From positions 948,501 through 1,012,500 of the forward strand of contig NZ_AP018712.1 of the NCBI RefSeq assembly GCF_014701195.1: 64,000 nucleotides of DNA. Direction: 5' to 3'. This stretch comes from Tepiditoga spiralis (GTDB lineage: Bacteria > Thermotogota > Thermotogae > Petrotogales > Petrotogaceae). Positions 28,570 to 36,357 of the stretch are shown here, piece by piece. How positions within the stretch are numbered: position 1 is the stretch's first letter; each line of letters starts with the position of its first letter. The notes under the pieces were generated by a model. It saw nothing but the letters and a program-made list of their open reading frames with translations. It was not told where the DNA came from and searched no databases. The position numbers and the translations under genes were made by a program.

Positions 28570-30108
28570 GTGAAGAAATTGCCAATAGGAGTACAAGACT
28601 TTAAAGAGTTAATAACAGATTATATATACATAGATAAAACAAAATATTTATATGAATTAATAACAAGTGGAAAATTTTATTTTTTATCACGCCCAAGAAG
28701 ATTTGGTAAGAGTTTAACAGTATCAACACTTTACTATCTATTTAAAGGAGAAAAAGAATTATTTAAAGGAACATACATATATGATAAATGGGAGTTTAAA
28801 GAGTATCCAGTAATAAAAATAGATATGTCAGATAATACATTAACAACATATGAAGAATTTATAAAATCATTATATGATAAAATAAATGAATTATATAAAG
28901 AAGAAGAACTGACACCAACAACAGATGATTTGCCAACAATGTTTGGGAATTTAATAAAGAAATTAAGCCAAAAGTATGAAGAAAGAACGGTAATACTAAT
29001 AGATGAATATGAATCTCCAATATTAGAACATCTAAACAACAAAGAAGAAGCAGAAAAAGTAAGAAGATTTTTAAGAGAGTTCTATAAAAAAATAAAATCA
29101 AAAGATGAATACATAAAGTTTGTATTCATGACAGGAATAACAAAGTTTACAAAAACAGGAGTATTTTCAGCATTAAATAACTTGAACGATATATCATTAG
29201 ATAAAACATACTCGCAAATGTTGGGATATACACAAGAAGAATTAGAAGAAAACTTTAAAGAACATATAAAAGAAACAGCAATTGAAATGAAGATGGAAGA
29301 AAAAGAGTTATTAAAAAACTTAAAGATGTACTACAATGGATTTTCATTTGATGGAGAAGATAGTGTATACAATCCATTTTCAATACTACAATTTTTCAAA
29401 AAAAGGAAGTTTCAAAACTATTGGTTTGAAAGTGGATCACCATCATTTTTGTATGAATACATAAAAGGAAAGAAGATAAGATATGAAGACTTAGTGAAGT
29501 ATCCAGTGAGTGAACTCGACTTTTCAACTCGAGAAATAGAAGAAGCAAATGCAAGTATATTCTTTACACAATCAGGATACTTAACTTTTAAAGGAAAAGA
29601 ACAGTATGGAATGGAATATGAATACCTATTAGACTATCCAAATATAGAAGTAAAGAACAGCTTTTCAAAGATGATATTAGAAGCAAACTATGAGCTTGAA
29701 AGAGGAAAAATAAAAGAAATAAACAAAACAGTGTGGAAAGCAATAAAAGAAAAAGACATAGAAGGAATAATAAAAGAAATAAAAAGAATAATAAGTGCAA
29801 TCCCATACAACTTGCATAAAAAAGAAGAAAGCTACTATCATTCATTGATATACACAATACTTGCATCAGCAGGACTGAACGTAACAGCAGAAGAATTAAC
29901 GAACTTAGGAAGAAGCGATATAGTAATAGAAGAAGACGTCATATACATAATGGAAATAAAGATAGACAAAAGTGCAGAAAAAGCTTTAAATCAAATAAAA
30001 GAAATGAAGTACTATGAAAAGTACAAAGAGAAAGAAATTTATATAATAGGAATAAACATAAACTCAGAAAAAAGAAACATAGACGAATACAAAATAGAAA
30101 AGATATAA
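28570..30108 (+). CDS. AAA-ATPase-like / PD-(D/E)XK nuclease family protein
   Basis: The GTG at 28570, four bases after AGAGGTGAT, is the likely start and gives LPIGVQDFKELI close to the N-terminus as in relatives. The product of about 512 residues combines an AAA-ATPase-like domain with a C-terminal PD-(D/E)XK nuclease-like domain (PDDEXK_9 type). ATPase motifs are Walker-A-like RPRRFGKSLTVS near 42 and Walker B ILIDEYESPI near 143. The nuclease region has Asp in GRSDIVIE and E-x-K in IYIMEIKI near 465. These proteins occur in many copies in Marinitoga/Oceanotoga-like genomes and in Bacteroidetes; mobile or defence roles are suggested but unproven. A paralogue lies at the right end of the window. 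Confidence 0.88.
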   Translation: MKKLPIGVQDFKELITDYIYIDKTKYLYELITSGKFYFLSRPRRFGKSLTVSTLYYLFKGEKELFKGTYIYDKWEFKEYPVIKIDMSDNTLTTYEEFIKSLYDKINELYKEEELTPTTDDLPTMFGNLIKKLSQKYEERTVILIDEYESPILEHLNNKEEAEKVRRFLREFYKKIKSKDEYIKFVFMTGITKFTKTGVFSALNNLNDISLDKTYSQMLGYTQEELEENFKEHIKETAIEMKMEEKELLKNLKMYYNGFSFDGEDSVYNPFSILQFFKKRKFQNYWFESGSPSFLYEYIKGKKIRYEDLVKYPVSELDFSTREIEEANASIFFTQSGYLTFKGKEQYGMEYEYLLDYPNIEVKNSFSKMILEANYELERGKIKEINKTVWKAIKEKDIEGIIKEIKRIISAIPYNLHKKEESYYHSLIYTILASAGLNVTAEELTNLGRSDIVIEEDVIYIMEIKIDKSAEKALNQIKEMKYYEKYKEKEIYIIGININSEKRNIDEYKIEKI

Positions 30109-30135
30109 TCCCAGCGGGTGCTGGGATATTTTTTT
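30108..30135 (+). terminator. Intrinsic terminator after the AAA/PD-(D/E)XK gene
   Basis: ATCCCAGC and GCTGGGAT pair around GGGT and run into T8. It overlaps the last base of the stop codon. Confidence 0.9.
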
Positions 30136-30450
30136 ATAAAAAATCGTAAAAAGCGTGAAAATAATGATGGGAAATAGTGAAAAAATAAAACACCGAAATT
30201 TTTGATATTAATATTTCATTAATAATGAAAAGTTAAATTAAAATATTTATAAAAAATTAATATTTAATAAAGTTTCACAAATTTTTATCATGAAAATAAT
30301 TAATAATAACATTATAAAAAATATAAAATTTAAATTCACAAATATTAATAGTTAATATAAAATTAATAACATAAAAAAATGAAACAAACGATATAAATTA
30401 ATCAAAAAAACATTATATTTAGGTAAAAATATTTATTTGTTTAGTAAAAA

Positions 30451-30476
30451 TAGTTGATTTTTTTTTTTGATATAAT
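30451..30476 (+). promoter_or_regulatory. T-tract promoter, copy 1 (T11)
   Basis: TAGTTGA, then 11 T residues (30458-30468), then GATATAAT. This gives an extended -10 (TGATATAAT, 30468-30476) and a potential -35 TTGATT whose spacing to TATAAT equals the T count, here 11, well below the optimum of 17. The start of the peptide gene is 111 bases downstream. Confidence 0.6.
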
Positions 30477-30546
30477 GTTTGTGTAAGTAAAGGAAAAATG
30501 ATTAATTAATTTATCGAATTAAAATAAAAATTATAATATTAAAATA

Positions 30547-30558
30547 TTTGTGCACAAA
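30547..30558. promoter_or_regulatory. Leader palindrome, copy 1
   Basis: The perfect palindrome TTTGTGCACAAA lies 28 bases before the peptide start. Copy 2 has the same arms separated by two extra bases. It may be an operator or an RNA element. Confidence 0.35.
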
Positions 30559-30586
30559 AATACAAATTGGAAAAAGAGGAGTTTGA

Positions 30587-30748
30587 ATGTTTAAATTAGT
30601 AGGAACATTAGGAATTCCAAATTCTGTAGCAGGACTTCTTGCAGGAGGAATAGGGGCTATTGCTACTGAAGGTGGAATGTCTGCATTTATTAATACTGTA
30701 AAAAATATAATTATGAGTAAAGGAAAAGCTGCTGCAATATCTTGGTAA
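30587..30748 (+). CDS. Internally deleted circular-bacteriocin precursor peptide
   Basis: A 53-codon frame starts at ATG after AGAGGAG. It equals the 74-codon precursor at 39847 minus 21 codons: it runs MFKLVGTLGIPNSVAG directly into LLAGGIGAIATEGG and ends GKAAAISW. The 63-bp loss lies between 12-base direct repeats (GTAGCAGGNCTT) in the intact copy, so slipped recombination is the likely cause, and it keeps the frame. The lost stretch holds the SGASW helix region, so an AS-48-like fold with four or five helices is unlikely to survive. Probably non-functional as a bacteriocin, though still expressible. Confidence 0.75.
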   Translation: MFKLVGTLGIPNSVAGLLAGGIGAIATEGGMSAFINTVKNIIMSKGKAAAISW

Positions 30749-30755
30749 TGAATTC

Positions 30756-30785
30756 CCCCATAATATTTATATAAATATTATGGGG
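30756..30785 (+). other. Intergenic hairpin after the peptide gene, copy 1
   Basis: A 14-bp perfect stem (CCCCATAATATTTA / TAAATATTATGGGG) with a two-base loop has no T run. It is likely an mRNA-stabilising or processing hairpin rather than a full terminator, and is conserved in copy 2. Confidence 0.6.
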
Positions 30786-30802
30786 ATTTAAGGAGATTTT
30801 TT

Positions 30803-31027
30803 ATGAATTTAGTAGAATTATTATTAATAAGGTTAAAAAATAGAGTAAAAATACAATTTGTAAAAACATCTAAAATATTTAAGTTATTAGAAAAAAGGTG
30901 CTTTGAAGGTATGAGTATTATTTTTGTTTCACATATGAAAGAAATACAAAAAAATTTTTCTGATAGATTCTTTTATTTTGAAAATAATATTTTGAGGGAG
31001 GAAAAAGAAAATGTTGAACTTTTTTAA
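30803..31027 (+). pseudogene. Fusion remnant: start of membrane-protein gene joined to end of ABC ATPase gene
   Basis: The 74-codon frame begins exactly like the 590-residue membrane protein (MNLVELLLIRLKNR ... SKIFKLL). It then switches to the C-terminal part of the ABC ATPase (EGMSIIFVSHMKEIQKNFSD ... ENVELF). The junction lies near 30890-30900, where both parents have an AAAAAGG run, which points to a short-homology deletion of about 2.7 kb. The joined frame is open by chance and lacks ATP-binding motifs, so it should be inactive. Confidence 0.85.
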
Positions 31028-31229
31028 AGAAAATAAAAATTATATTATTTTCTTTGTTATTTTAACCGTTATTTTTGCAGTACTTTTTTTCATTATTAAA
31101 AATGATATTTATAGACTTTTGTCTTTTATTGTTTATTCTGTTGTTGGAACACTATCTTTTAAATTTTTTTCAACAGCCAAAGCTATTAATACTGTTAAAA
31201 AGGGGGATATAAATGAAAACAAAAAATGA
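31011..31229 (+). CDS. Small two-helix membrane protein, bacteriocin immunity candidate (copy 1)
   Basis: The 72-residue product has two membrane helices (about 12-30 and 35-53) and a lysine-rich C-terminus (KKGDINENKK). It differs from the copy at 43064 at three or four residues only. Small basic two-helix proteins are the usual immunity proteins of circular bacteriocins. It overlaps the preceding remnant by 17 bases and the next gene by 17 bases, the same coupled layout as in copy 2. It has stayed open although the production genes of this copy are broken. Function is inferred from size, charge and position. Confidence 0.6.
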   Translation: MLNFFKENKNYIIFFVILTVIFAVLFFIIKNDIYRLLSFIVYSVVGTLSFKFFSTAKAINTVKKGDINENKK

Positions 31230-31590
31230 TGGATGTTTGACATCTTTTCTTGTGTTTATAATAGTTATTTCTGGTATTGCTCTTCTTATTAATATAATAT
31301 TTATTAATAATCCATCATCAAACTTATCTGTTTCGCATACATTAGTTATGAATAATTTAATTTTAACTTCTCTTCAAATAGTTGCAGCGTTGTTAATGCT
31401 TATGAGAGAAAAGATAGGCGTATATATGTATATATTTATAGGTATTACAAATGCAATTATAACTTTTATATTTGGAAAAAATTTAAAAATGACTTTAATA
31501 TCTATTGCTTTTTTAATGATTCCGTATATAATATTATACTTTTTGCTAAGAAGAAATAAAAAAATGAATAGTGCAAAAAATATTGATTAA
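31213..31590 (+). CDS. Small four-helix membrane protein of the bacteriocin locus (copy 1)
   Basis: The 125-residue product has four hydrophobic segments (about 9-30, 44-63, 68-88, 93-112) and a basic tail (LLRRNKKMNSAKNID). Only two residues differ from the copy at 43266. No family is recognised. Its tight coupling to the 72-residue gene and survival in a degraded locus suggest an immunity or accessory role. The start codon lies just after GGGGGATATAA. Confidence 0.55.
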   Translation: MKTKNDGCLTSFLVFIIVISGIALLINIIFINNPSSNLSVSHTLVMNNLILTSLQIVAALLMLMREKIGVYMYIFIGITNAIITFIFGKNLKMTLISIAFLMIPYIILYFLLRRNKKMNSAKNID

Positions 31591-31615
31591 TGAGTAAGAT
31601 ATTTTTTTATTAAAA

Positions 31616-31673
31616 AATAACTTCAAAGTAATTTGATACTTTTATTAAAGTATTTTTTTACTTTGAAGTTATT
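31616..31673. terminator. Branched bidirectional hairpin between convergent genes
   Basis: AATAACTTCAAAGTA (31616-31630) pairs with TACTTTGAAGTTATT (31659-31673). An inner hairpin (ATACTTT / AAAGTAT) lies in the loop. It can terminate the sugar-permease operon on the minus strand and the bacteriocin copy on the plus strand. Confidence 0.65.
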
Positions 31674-31679
31674 TTAATA

Positions 31680-33014
31680 TTATCCTTTAACAGCACCTGA
31701 AGTTAAACCAGCTACTATTTTCTTTTGGAATACAAGAACCATTATAACGAGTGGTACGGTAATTATAACAGATGCAGCCATTAACTGGCCCCAAGGTACT
31801 TCATATTGAGACTTTCCTGAAAACATTGCTATTGCAACAGGAACAGTATACATATTTGTTTCTGTTATAAAAGTAAATGCAAATAAAAATTCATTCCATG
31901 CAGCTATGAATGTTAATAATCCAGTAGTTACAAATGCAGGAATTGATAATGGAATAACAATTCTCCAAAGCGTCATAAATTTTGAACAGCCATCTATATA
32001 AGCTGATTCTTCTATTGATGCTGGTAAATCTCTAAAAAAGTTTTGTAAAATCCAAGTTGTTAATGGTAAATTTATTGCAATATAAGGTATAATTAATCCC
32101 CAATAATGGTTTATTAAGTTTAGATTTCTTAAAATTTTAAATAAACCTCCAAGGATTGAAATTTGTGGGAACATACTAACAGCAAGTATTAAAGACATTA
32201 TTGCAATCTTTCCTGGAATTTTAAGCCTTGCAACTGAATATCCTGCAAATGCTCCAAAGATTAAGCTCAATATTGTTGTTGTTCCAGCAACTATTATAGA
32301 GTTCCAAATGTATCTTAAAAATGGTCTTTCTGAAAATACTAATATATAATTTGAAAAAGTAAATCTTTTATCGTCTATATCTAAACCTATAATATTTGTT
32401 TTATCCTTTAATTCTTTTACGGAACTTAAATCTGCTTTAATAGGTATAATTTTATTTAATTCTTTAACTTGATAATTAGCATTTTTTGTTTCTTGAATAG
32501 TTTTTACAATGTTTATTAATTTTTCAGAATATTCAAATCTTGCACCGTTTATATATAAAGAGTTTCCCATTTTCATATATTCGATTTCTTTAGTTTCTTT
32601 ATAATCATTTAAAACATCTTTTAAATTAGTAATATAATTTATTTCAATTCCATTTACAACAATAACTCTTATTTTTCTTTTAACTTTAAACTCAACAGGG
32701 TTATTTTTATCAATCTTATTTAATACATTTATTAATTGAGAAGAGTTTTTTATTTTTATTCCATTTACTTCTTTTATTATGTCTTTCATTTTAAAGTTTG
32801 CTTTATTTGCGATAGTATTTCCATGAACACTATTGACAACAGCACCACTTTCAAAGGTGATACCTAAATTTTCTCTAAATAAGTATTTATTAGATGTTAT
32901 TGAACTCAATATTGACCAAACAAAAGGAAAAATATAAAATATTATCATTATAAAAACTAATATATAAAGAAAAGTTTTTTCTATATTTCTTTTTGTTTTC
33001 ATTCCCATTTTCAT
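31680..33014 (-). CDS. Sugar ABC transporter permease (MalG-like) with a PDZ-like insertion
   Basis: The 444-residue protein is the second permease of a carbohydrate ABC importer. Five C-terminal membrane helices include the EAA loop that docks the ATPase (EESAYIDGCSKFMTLWRIVIPLS near 345). It is about 160 residues longer than normal MalG-type permeases. The extra material sits between the first helix (about 12-34) and the second (about 235). It starts with a PDZ-like stretch: ESGAVVNSVHGNTIANKANF, then KMKDIIKEVNGIKIKNSSQL. This loop would face the periplasm and might meet the binding protein or peptides. It is cotranscribed after the MalF-like gene (12-base gap). No ATPase gene is in the cluster. 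Confidence 0.88.
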   Translation of the reverse strand: MKMGMKTKRNIEKTFLYILVFIMIIFYIFPFVWSILSSITSNKYLFRENLGITFESGAVVNSVHGNTIANKANFKMKDIIKEVNGIKIKNSSQLINVLNKIDKNNPVEFKVKRKIRVIVVNGIEINYITNLKDVLNDYKETKEIEYMKMGNSLYINGARFEYSEKLINIVKTIQETKNANYQVKELNKIIPIKADLSSVKELKDKTNIIGLDIDDKRFTFSNYILVFSERPFLRYIWNSIIVAGTTTILSLIFGAFAGYSVARLKIPGKIAIMSLILAVSMFPQISILGGLFKILRNLNLINHYWGLIIPYIAINLPLTTWILQNFFRDLPASIEESAYIDGCSKFMTLWRIVIPLSIPAFVTTGLLTFIAAWNEFLFAFTFITETNMYTVPVAIAMFSGKSQYEVPWGQLMAASVIITVPLVIMVLVFQKKIVAGLTSGAVKG

Positions 33015-33026
33015 AGTATCACCTCC

Positions 33027-33920
33027 TTAATCCATCTTTAATTTCATAGTTTTCATATAAACAAGTGAAAATATTCCAATTATTATAAATATAACAACAG
33101 CAATTGCTGAACCATAACCATAGTAACCTTTTGGACTAAAAATTTTATCCATTAAAACGTGTCTGTTGTATACAGACATTGTTTCTGTTCCAAGAGCTCC
33201 TTTTGTCATTATATATACAACGTCAAAAACTCTTAAAGAATCAAGCGTTCTAAAGATTAAAGCAACAGCAATTGTTGGTCTTAATAATGGAAAGGTGATA
33301 GATGTAAATTGTTTCCATTTGTTTGCTCCATCTATTCTTGCAGATTCATATAATTCTGATGGTATTATTTGTAATCCTGCAAGTAATAATAAAGCCATAA
33401 AAGGTGTTGTTTTCCATATATCAACAGCTATTATTGCATTCATTGCAAGACCAGGAGTTCCTAAAATAGGTGTTCCTTGAGGGATTATGCCTAAGTTATA
33501 CAATAAATGGCTTATAAAACCATATTGGTCTTCATACATCCACTTCCACATTTGAGAAGATATTGCAGTAGGTATTGCCCAAGGAATTAAAATGGCAGCA
33601 CGTACAAGACCTCTTAGTTTAAAACTTGCATTTAAAATTAATGCAGTTATTAAACCAAGAAAAAATTCAAAAGAAACTGCAATTGCAGTAAAATAAAGTG
33701 TATTCCAAAAGGATGCAACAAATCTTTTGTCTTGAAATAATTTTATATAATTTTCTATTCCAACAAATTTTTTAATTGAATCTGGTCTTAAGGAAAACTT
33801 AAAAAAACTATCAATTATAGTTTGTATAAGTGGGAAAAATGCTGTTATTAATATAGCAATTAAAGCAGGAAGTATTAACCAAAATGCAAGTTTAACATCC
33901 TTTTTCTTGTATGAATGCAT
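33027..33920 (-). CDS. Sugar ABC transporter permease (MalF-like)
   Basis: The 297-residue protein has six membrane helices and the EAA motif ESARIDGANKWKQFTSITFPL near residue 195. FWLILPALIAILITAFFPLIQT at the N-terminus is typical of MalF/UgpA-type permeases. It forms the membrane channel with the downstream PDZ-containing permease. It lies 61 bases after the solute-binding protein gene, with GGAGGTG before its start. The large periplasmic P2 loop of enteric MalF is absent. Confidence 0.92.
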   Translation of the reverse strand: MHSYKKKDVKLAFWLILPALIAILITAFFPLIQTIIDSFFKFSLRPDSIKKFVGIENYIKLFQDKRFVASFWNTLYFTAIAVSFEFFLGLITALILNASFKLRGLVRAAILIPWAIPTAISSQMWKWMYEDQYGFISHLLYNLGIIPQGTPILGTPGLAMNAIIAVDIWKTTPFMALLLLAGLQIIPSELYESARIDGANKWKQFTSITFPLLRPTIAVALIFRTLDSLRVFDVVYIMTKGALGTETMSVYNRHVLMDKIFSPKGYYGYGSAIAVVIFIIIGIFSLVYMKTMKLKMD

Positions 33921-33981
33921 AATACACCTCCATCATAAAAATCAAGAGGGACGAAACTCGCCCCTCAAGTTTATTAATTTT

Positions 33982-35220
33982 TTAATAATTAATTATGTCT
34001 CTTAATTCGTCTGATAATTCTTTTAGAGCTGTTCTTGCAGATTTTACGCCAGTTAATACGTCATATACATGTCTTTGAATAGCATCTGAAACTTCTGAAT
34101 AAACAGGAGTTACAGGTCTTGGTTCAGCATTTATGAATACATCGTATAAATTAACCATGAAAGGATTTGCTTCTTTTATTTTAGAATCAGAATATGCAGC
34201 TTTTAATGTAGGGTTTTGACCAGAATTAACTGCTTTATAAACTTGTTGATCATAGCTTGTTAAGAATTTTATGAATTTTTTTGCAGCCATTACTTCATCA
34301 TCAGTTGCATATTTATTTATAGCAAGATTCCATCCACCTAAAGTTGCTGAATGTCTTCCGTTTGGAGCCATAGGTAATGGCATAACTCCAACTTTCCCTT
34401 TTATAACTGAGTCATCAGCATTTGCAAGAGACCAAGCATATGGCCAGTTTCTCATGAATACAGCATCACCATTTTGAAAAATTCTTCTTGATTCTTCTTC
34501 TGCATAAGTTGTAACACCTTTTGGTGTAACTCCTTCATCGATTAAACCTTTCATGAACCACAATGCTTGTGTTGCTTTTTTTAGATTATCAGGATCATCA
34601 AGAACAACTTTTCCGTTTTCTATTACTTCAGCACCAAAAGAATGAATATATTCCATAGCATCACAAACTAAACCTTCATATCTTTTTCCTTGCCATACGA
34701 ATCCATTTATATTTTCTTTATCTGAAATGTTTTTAGCAATAGTTAAAAGTTCATACCAAGTCTTTGGTGGTTTATAGCCATATTTTTCAAGTAAGTCTTT
34801 TCTATAATATAAAAGACCAGCATCTGTAAACCAAGGTATACCAACTAATCTTCCATTAACGGTATTTGATTTAACTGTACCAGGAAGAAATTTATCAATA
34901 TTAAAGTAATCTTTATCGTTTGTTAGATCTACAAAGAATGGAGCAAATTCTGCTGGCCATACAACATCAACCATAAATATTGTAGGTGTTTTTACTTTTG
35001 CAGCAAGCCAATTTGCATAATTATCATGTCTTGAATCAGATTCATTTTGTAGAGGAATGATCTTAATGTTAATATCTGGGTTAGCTTTTTCAAAAACTGC
35101 TATTTGTGCATTTAAAACTTCAAGTTCTTTTCCAACGGCTCCAGCAGCCATAGTTACTGTTGTTGAAAAAGCACTGACAACTAAAACAAGAATGAAAATA
35201 AATGACAACGTTTTCCTCAT
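33982..35220 (-). CDS. Extracellular sugar-binding protein of an ABC importer
   Basis: The ATG at 35220, six bases after GGGAGGTG, opens a signal peptide (MRKTLSFIFILVLVVSAFST); a GTG three codons upstream is less likely. The mature protein of about 390 residues fits solute-binding family 1: NPDINIKIIPLQNESD, then NWLAAKVKTPTIFMVDVVWP, KDLLEKYGYKPPKTWYEL and MRNWPYAWSLAN. It captures a sugar or sugar polymer in the periplasm for the two permeases downstream. Divergent sucrose-type enzymes suggest a sucrose-, glucosylglycerate- or trehalose-like substrate, but that is inference. Confidence 0.93.
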   Translation of the reverse strand: MRKTLSFIFILVLVVSAFSTTVTMAAGAVGKELEVLNAQIAVFEKANPDINIKIIPLQNESDSRHDNYANWLAAKVKTPTIFMVDVVWPAEFAPFFVDLTNDKDYFNIDKFLPGTVKSNTVNGRLVGIPWFTDAGLLYYRKDLLEKYGYKPPKTWYELLTIAKNISDKENINGFVWQGKRYEGLVCDAMEYIHSFGAEVIENGKVVLDDPDNLKKATQALWFMKGLIDEGVTPKGVTTYAEEESRRIFQNGDAVFMRNWPYAWSLANADDSVIKGKVGVMPLPMAPNGRHSATLGGWNLAINKYATDDEVMAAKKFIKFLTSYDQQVYKAVNSGQNPTLKAAYSDSKIKEANPFMVNLYDVFINAEPRPVTPVYSEVSDAIQRHVYDVLTGVKSARTALKELSDELRDIINY

Positions 35221-35445
35221 GAAGTACACCTCCCTAATTTTTTACTACGGTTATATTATAATATGGTAATTTCTTTTTTACATTTATATTATACAGTTAT
35301 TAATAATGGTTAATAGAAAATATTTAATATTATAGTCAATTATATTAATATTTCTTTATTAAATTATTGTATTCTTAAAAATATACTTCGAATATTGATA
35401 TTATGTTGGTATATAATTAATACAAATAAAAAAGAGGTGATTGTA

Positions 35446-36357
35446 TTGGATATAATATCTTGTGGTGAAATATTAATAGATATGATTTCTAAAACGTATG
35501 AAAGTTCTTTGAGAAATGTAAAAGATTATGAAGTTCATATTGGAGGTTCTCCATCAAATATTGCAATTAATTTATCTAAGCAAGGATTTAAATCATCTAT
35601 TATAAGTAAAATTGGAAATGATTTTTTTGGTAGGTTTATAAAAGAAAATTTAGAAAAAAATGGTGTTGAAACTTCTTTATTATCAGTTGATGAAAACGTT
35701 AACACTGATATAGTTTTTGTATTGAAATCAAAAAAATCTCCTGATTTTTATCCATATAGGTCAGCTACACTTAATATGATTGACCATAATTTACCAAGAA
35801 CAAAAATTTTTCATTTTTCATTTTGGGCTTTATCTACAGAAAAAAATTTAAAAAATACCATTAAAATTTTAAATGAAAGTAAAAATGCTTTTATAGGTTT
35901 TGATCCAAATTATAGAAAAATATTAGATAAAACAAATAAAAGCATAATAGATATATTAAAAACAATACTTCCAAAGGTTAATATAATAAAACCATCAGAA
36001 GATGATGCTGAAAGTATATTTGGGAAAATGAATACCAAAGATTATATAAAAAAGTTTCATGAACTTGGAGCAAAAAATATTATTTTAACTCTTGGAAAAG
36101 ATGGATATATAATTTCTAATGGTAAGAAAGAGAAAAAATATACTTCTTATGCAAAAGAAGTTATTGATACAACGGGAGCGGGAGATGCTTTTTGGTCTGG
36201 TTTTTATATTGGTATATTAAACAATTTAAATATTTTTGAAGCTTCAAAATTAGGGAATGCTTTTTCAGCTGAAAAAATAAAAAAAGTTGGAGCAGTAATT
36301 GATTTGAAAAGTTATAAAGAAATAGCAAAAGAATATGAGATAGGAGGGATTTTATGA
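35446..36357 (+). CDS. PfkB family carbohydrate kinase (fructokinase-like)
   Basis: The start is TTG, five bases after AGAGGTGA, giving MDIISCGEILIDMISK; longer frames have no ribosome site. The 303-residue enzyme has the PfkB signatures GGSPSNIAINLSKQG near residue 35 and DTTGAGDAFWSGFYIG near 243, including the catalytic Asp of TGAGD. The sequence resembles fructokinases or 2-keto-3-deoxygluconate kinases. It overlaps the glycosyltransferase gene by four bases, so it belongs to the sucrose-type operon, which favours fructose as substrate. A TATAAT box is at 35412-35417. Confidence 0.88.
   Translation: MDIISCGEILIDMISKTYESSLRNVKDYEVHIGGSPSNIAINLSKQGFKSSIISKIGNDFFGRFIKENLEKNGVETSLLSVDENVNTDIVFVLKSKKSPDFYPYRSATLNMIDHNLPRTKIFHFSFWALSTEKNLKNTIKILNESKNAFIGFDPNYRKILDKTNKSIIDILKTILPKVNIIKPSEDDAESIFGKMNTKDYIKKFHELGAKNIILTLGKDGYIISNGKKEKKYTSYAKEVIDTTGAGDAFWSGFYIGILNNLNIFEASKLGNAFSAEKIKKVGAVIDLKSYKEIAKEYEIGGIL

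Larger units (their letters stand above)
30190..31616 (+). repeat. Degraded copy 1 of the duplicated bacteriocin locus
   Basis: This block matches the block at 39440-43668 as a direct repeat, including about 390 bases of AT-rich upstream DNA, the peptide gene, the intergenic hairpin, the first 29 codons of the membrane-protein gene, the last 40 or so codons of the ATPase gene, and both small membrane genes. It lacks 63 bp within the peptide gene and about 2.7 kb between the membrane-protein and ATPase genes. Coding parts are nearly identical between copies, whereas upstream DNA has diverged visibly. The stretch 30136-30586 holds no gene, only the shared upstream region. Confidence 0.9.

Noticed and set aside
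34271-34477. Short plus-strand frames opposite the sugar-binding protein and permease genes
   Set aside because: Antisense shadows of strongly supported genes.
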